Program-made: the position numbers and the translations under genes | The notes under the pieces: model-generated | Told to the model about the DNA's origin: nothing | Databases searched by the model: none | Seen by the model: only the letters and a program-made list of their open reading frames with translations | Assembly (NCBI GenBank): GCA_934754495.1 | Contig: CAKVHW010000001.1 | Coordinates: forward strand, 191,015-255,014 | Source of the DNA: an uncultured Clostridia bacterium | GTDB taxonomy: Bacteria; Bacillota; Clostridia; Christensenellales; UBA1242 | Direction: 5' to 3' | DNA: 64,000 nucleotides | In this document: in pieces, positions 63,228-64,000 of the stretch | Layout of the letters: each line of letters begins with the position of its first letter | How positions within the stretch are numbered: position 1 is the first letter of the stretch

Positions 63228-63620
63228 TTATTCGTCGTGATATTTATATTTTTCGGAAATAAGGAAGTTTAGATATACTTCAAGTAGCAGGTACACTAGC
63301 ACTGTAGGGTACAACACAACTTCGTACATATCCCAAAATTTTACGCCCCAAATGGCATAGTAAATTAGGCTAGCCATAAGGTAAACCACACAAAAACTAA
63401 ATAGAATAATCGCCATAAGGTTTAAAAAGTTTACCCACTTTTTGTTTTTGTGTTTAAAACGTCTAAATAATTTTGGCAAAACAAGAAGGAGCACGAAAAA
63501 TAGCATAGCAACAATTATCCAGCATGATATAACATGAAAGCCAATAAGCTCGGCAGTTATACCAAGGACGAATGAAACTACTGATGCAAATATTAATAAT
63601 CCTTCAACATTAGAAATCAT
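63228..63620 (-). CDS. Four-helix membrane protein of unknown function
   Basis: A 130-residue protein with four hydrophobic helices (about 5-25, 28-50, 65-88 and 95-117) and a charged end (SEKYKYHDE). It lies just behind tex with an AAGGAG about 13 nt before the ATG, so it may share the tex transcript. No family is recognised. Confidence 0.7.
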   Translation of the reverse strand: MISNVEGLLIFASVVSFVLGITAELIGFHVISCWIIVAMLFFVLLLVLPKLFRRFKHKNKKWVNFLNLMAIILFSFCVVYLMASLIYYAIWGVKFWDMYEVVLYPTVLVYLLLEVYLNFLISEKYKYHDE

Positions 63621-63652
63621 ATTAATGTCGTCACTCCTTATTTTATTTTGTT

Positions 63653-64000
63653 TTATTTAACTTCGTCTTCGGCAGGGCAGTCTTTAATTGTAAGCGAAAT
63701 ACGTTTTTTAGCGACATCTACATCTAGAACCTTTACTCTAACAACATCGCCAACTTTTAGCACTTCGCTAGGGTGTTTGATGTAATCTTTGCTAATTTGT
63801 GAAATGTGAACAAGTCCGTCTTGATGAACTGAAATGTCTACAAATACACCAAAGTCGCACACGTTTCTAACAACACCTGTAAGCACCATTCCTGGTTTAA
63901 GGTTTTCAATGCCAAGTAGTTCGCTCTTTAGTTGTGGTTTAGGAAGTTCGTCACGAACATCTCTACCAGGTTTTAATAATTCCTTAATAATATCTTCTAG
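63653..64000 (-). CDS. tex: Tex, C-terminal S1 domain (partial, continues beyond the window)
   Basis: The frame stays open to the last base, so this is the 3' end of a longer gene. The visible 115 residues hold GRDVRDELPKPQ, the linker LKPGMVLTGVVRNVCDFGVF, and the S1 fold VHQDGLVHISQIS with VGDVVRVKVLDVDVAKKRIS. The RDELPKP lead-in followed by a single S1 domain at the end is typical of the RNA-binding transcription accessory protein Tex, rather than of polynucleotide phosphorylase or ribosomal protein S1. Confidence 0.9.
   Translation of the reverse strand, partial: LEDIIKELLKPGRDVRDELPKPQLKSELLGIENLKPGMVLTGVVRNVCDFGVFVDISVHQDGLVHISQISKDYIKHPSEVLKVGDVVRVKVLDVDVAKKRISLTIKDCPAEDEVK

Noticed and set aside
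1..64000. CRISPR arrays, rRNA operons and prophage structural genes
   Set aside because: No regularly spaced direct repeats, no rRNA segments and no capsid, portal, terminase or tail genes were seen on either strand.

Overview
The window is an AT-rich chromosomal segment from a low-G+C Gram-positive bacterium, most likely an uncultured member of the Clostridia. Four signs point this way: a T-box leader ahead of a eukaryotic-type single-chain glycyl-tRNA synthetase, an S-box (SAM-I type) riboswitch ahead of metK, a DNA polymerase I with a decayed proofreading site, and strong AGGAGG-like ribosome binding sites with compact T-run terminators. The standard genetic code fits throughout. The genus cannot be fixed from the sequence.

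Region 1 (1-3.8 kb): a heterodimeric multidrug-type ABC exporter (first gene cut by the window edge) and a small membrane protein.

Region 2 (3.8-16.85 kb): a 13-kb integrated element. It carries a type I restriction-modification operon headed by an AbrB-like regulator, a Fic protein behind a promoter with a palindrome over the -10, and a HEPN-motif protein. Next come hairpin-rich DNA, a sigma-like regulator, an HUH rolling-circle replication protein with a 44-codon upstream gene, a nested palindrome, and a large serine recombinase. Its outer ends are two perfectly complementary 16-bp arms that look like the halves of one bidirectional terminator. The element seems to have inserted into the terminator loop between two convergent host genes. 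This is the most interesting structure in the window.

Region 3 (16.9-29.2 kb): a diaminopentanoate/dihydrodipicolinate-reductase-like dehydrogenase, an FMN/Fe-S/FAD enoate reductase, two membrane proteins (one PAP2-type), leuS, a MerR regulator with a duplicated sensor domain, and a NUDIX hydrolase. A caspase-like (clan CD) peptidase gene is interrupted by one in-frame stop. A 557-bp duplication at the 3' end of tRNA-Leu(CAA) carries a small cargo gene.

Region 4 (29.3-41.3 kb): polA with a PflX-like radical SAM protein, an Mrr-like nuclease paired with a membrane protein, tRNA-Ser(GGA), TspO, S-box/metK, an acetyltransferase and an ArsB/SLC13-like permease. A two-gene radical SAM plus ATP-grasp operon has a 9-base G tract in the radical SAM gene. 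tRNA-Ser(GCT) follows.

Region 5 (41.4-64 kb): an LRR surface protein, T-box/glyQS, a DUF4870-like membrane protein and a 3,939-residue surface protein anchored by a C-terminal membrane helix. Then come an XRE regulator, a YhhN-family protein, metG with an altered KMSKS loop, an M14 carboxypeptidase, a small membrane protein and the 3' end of tex.
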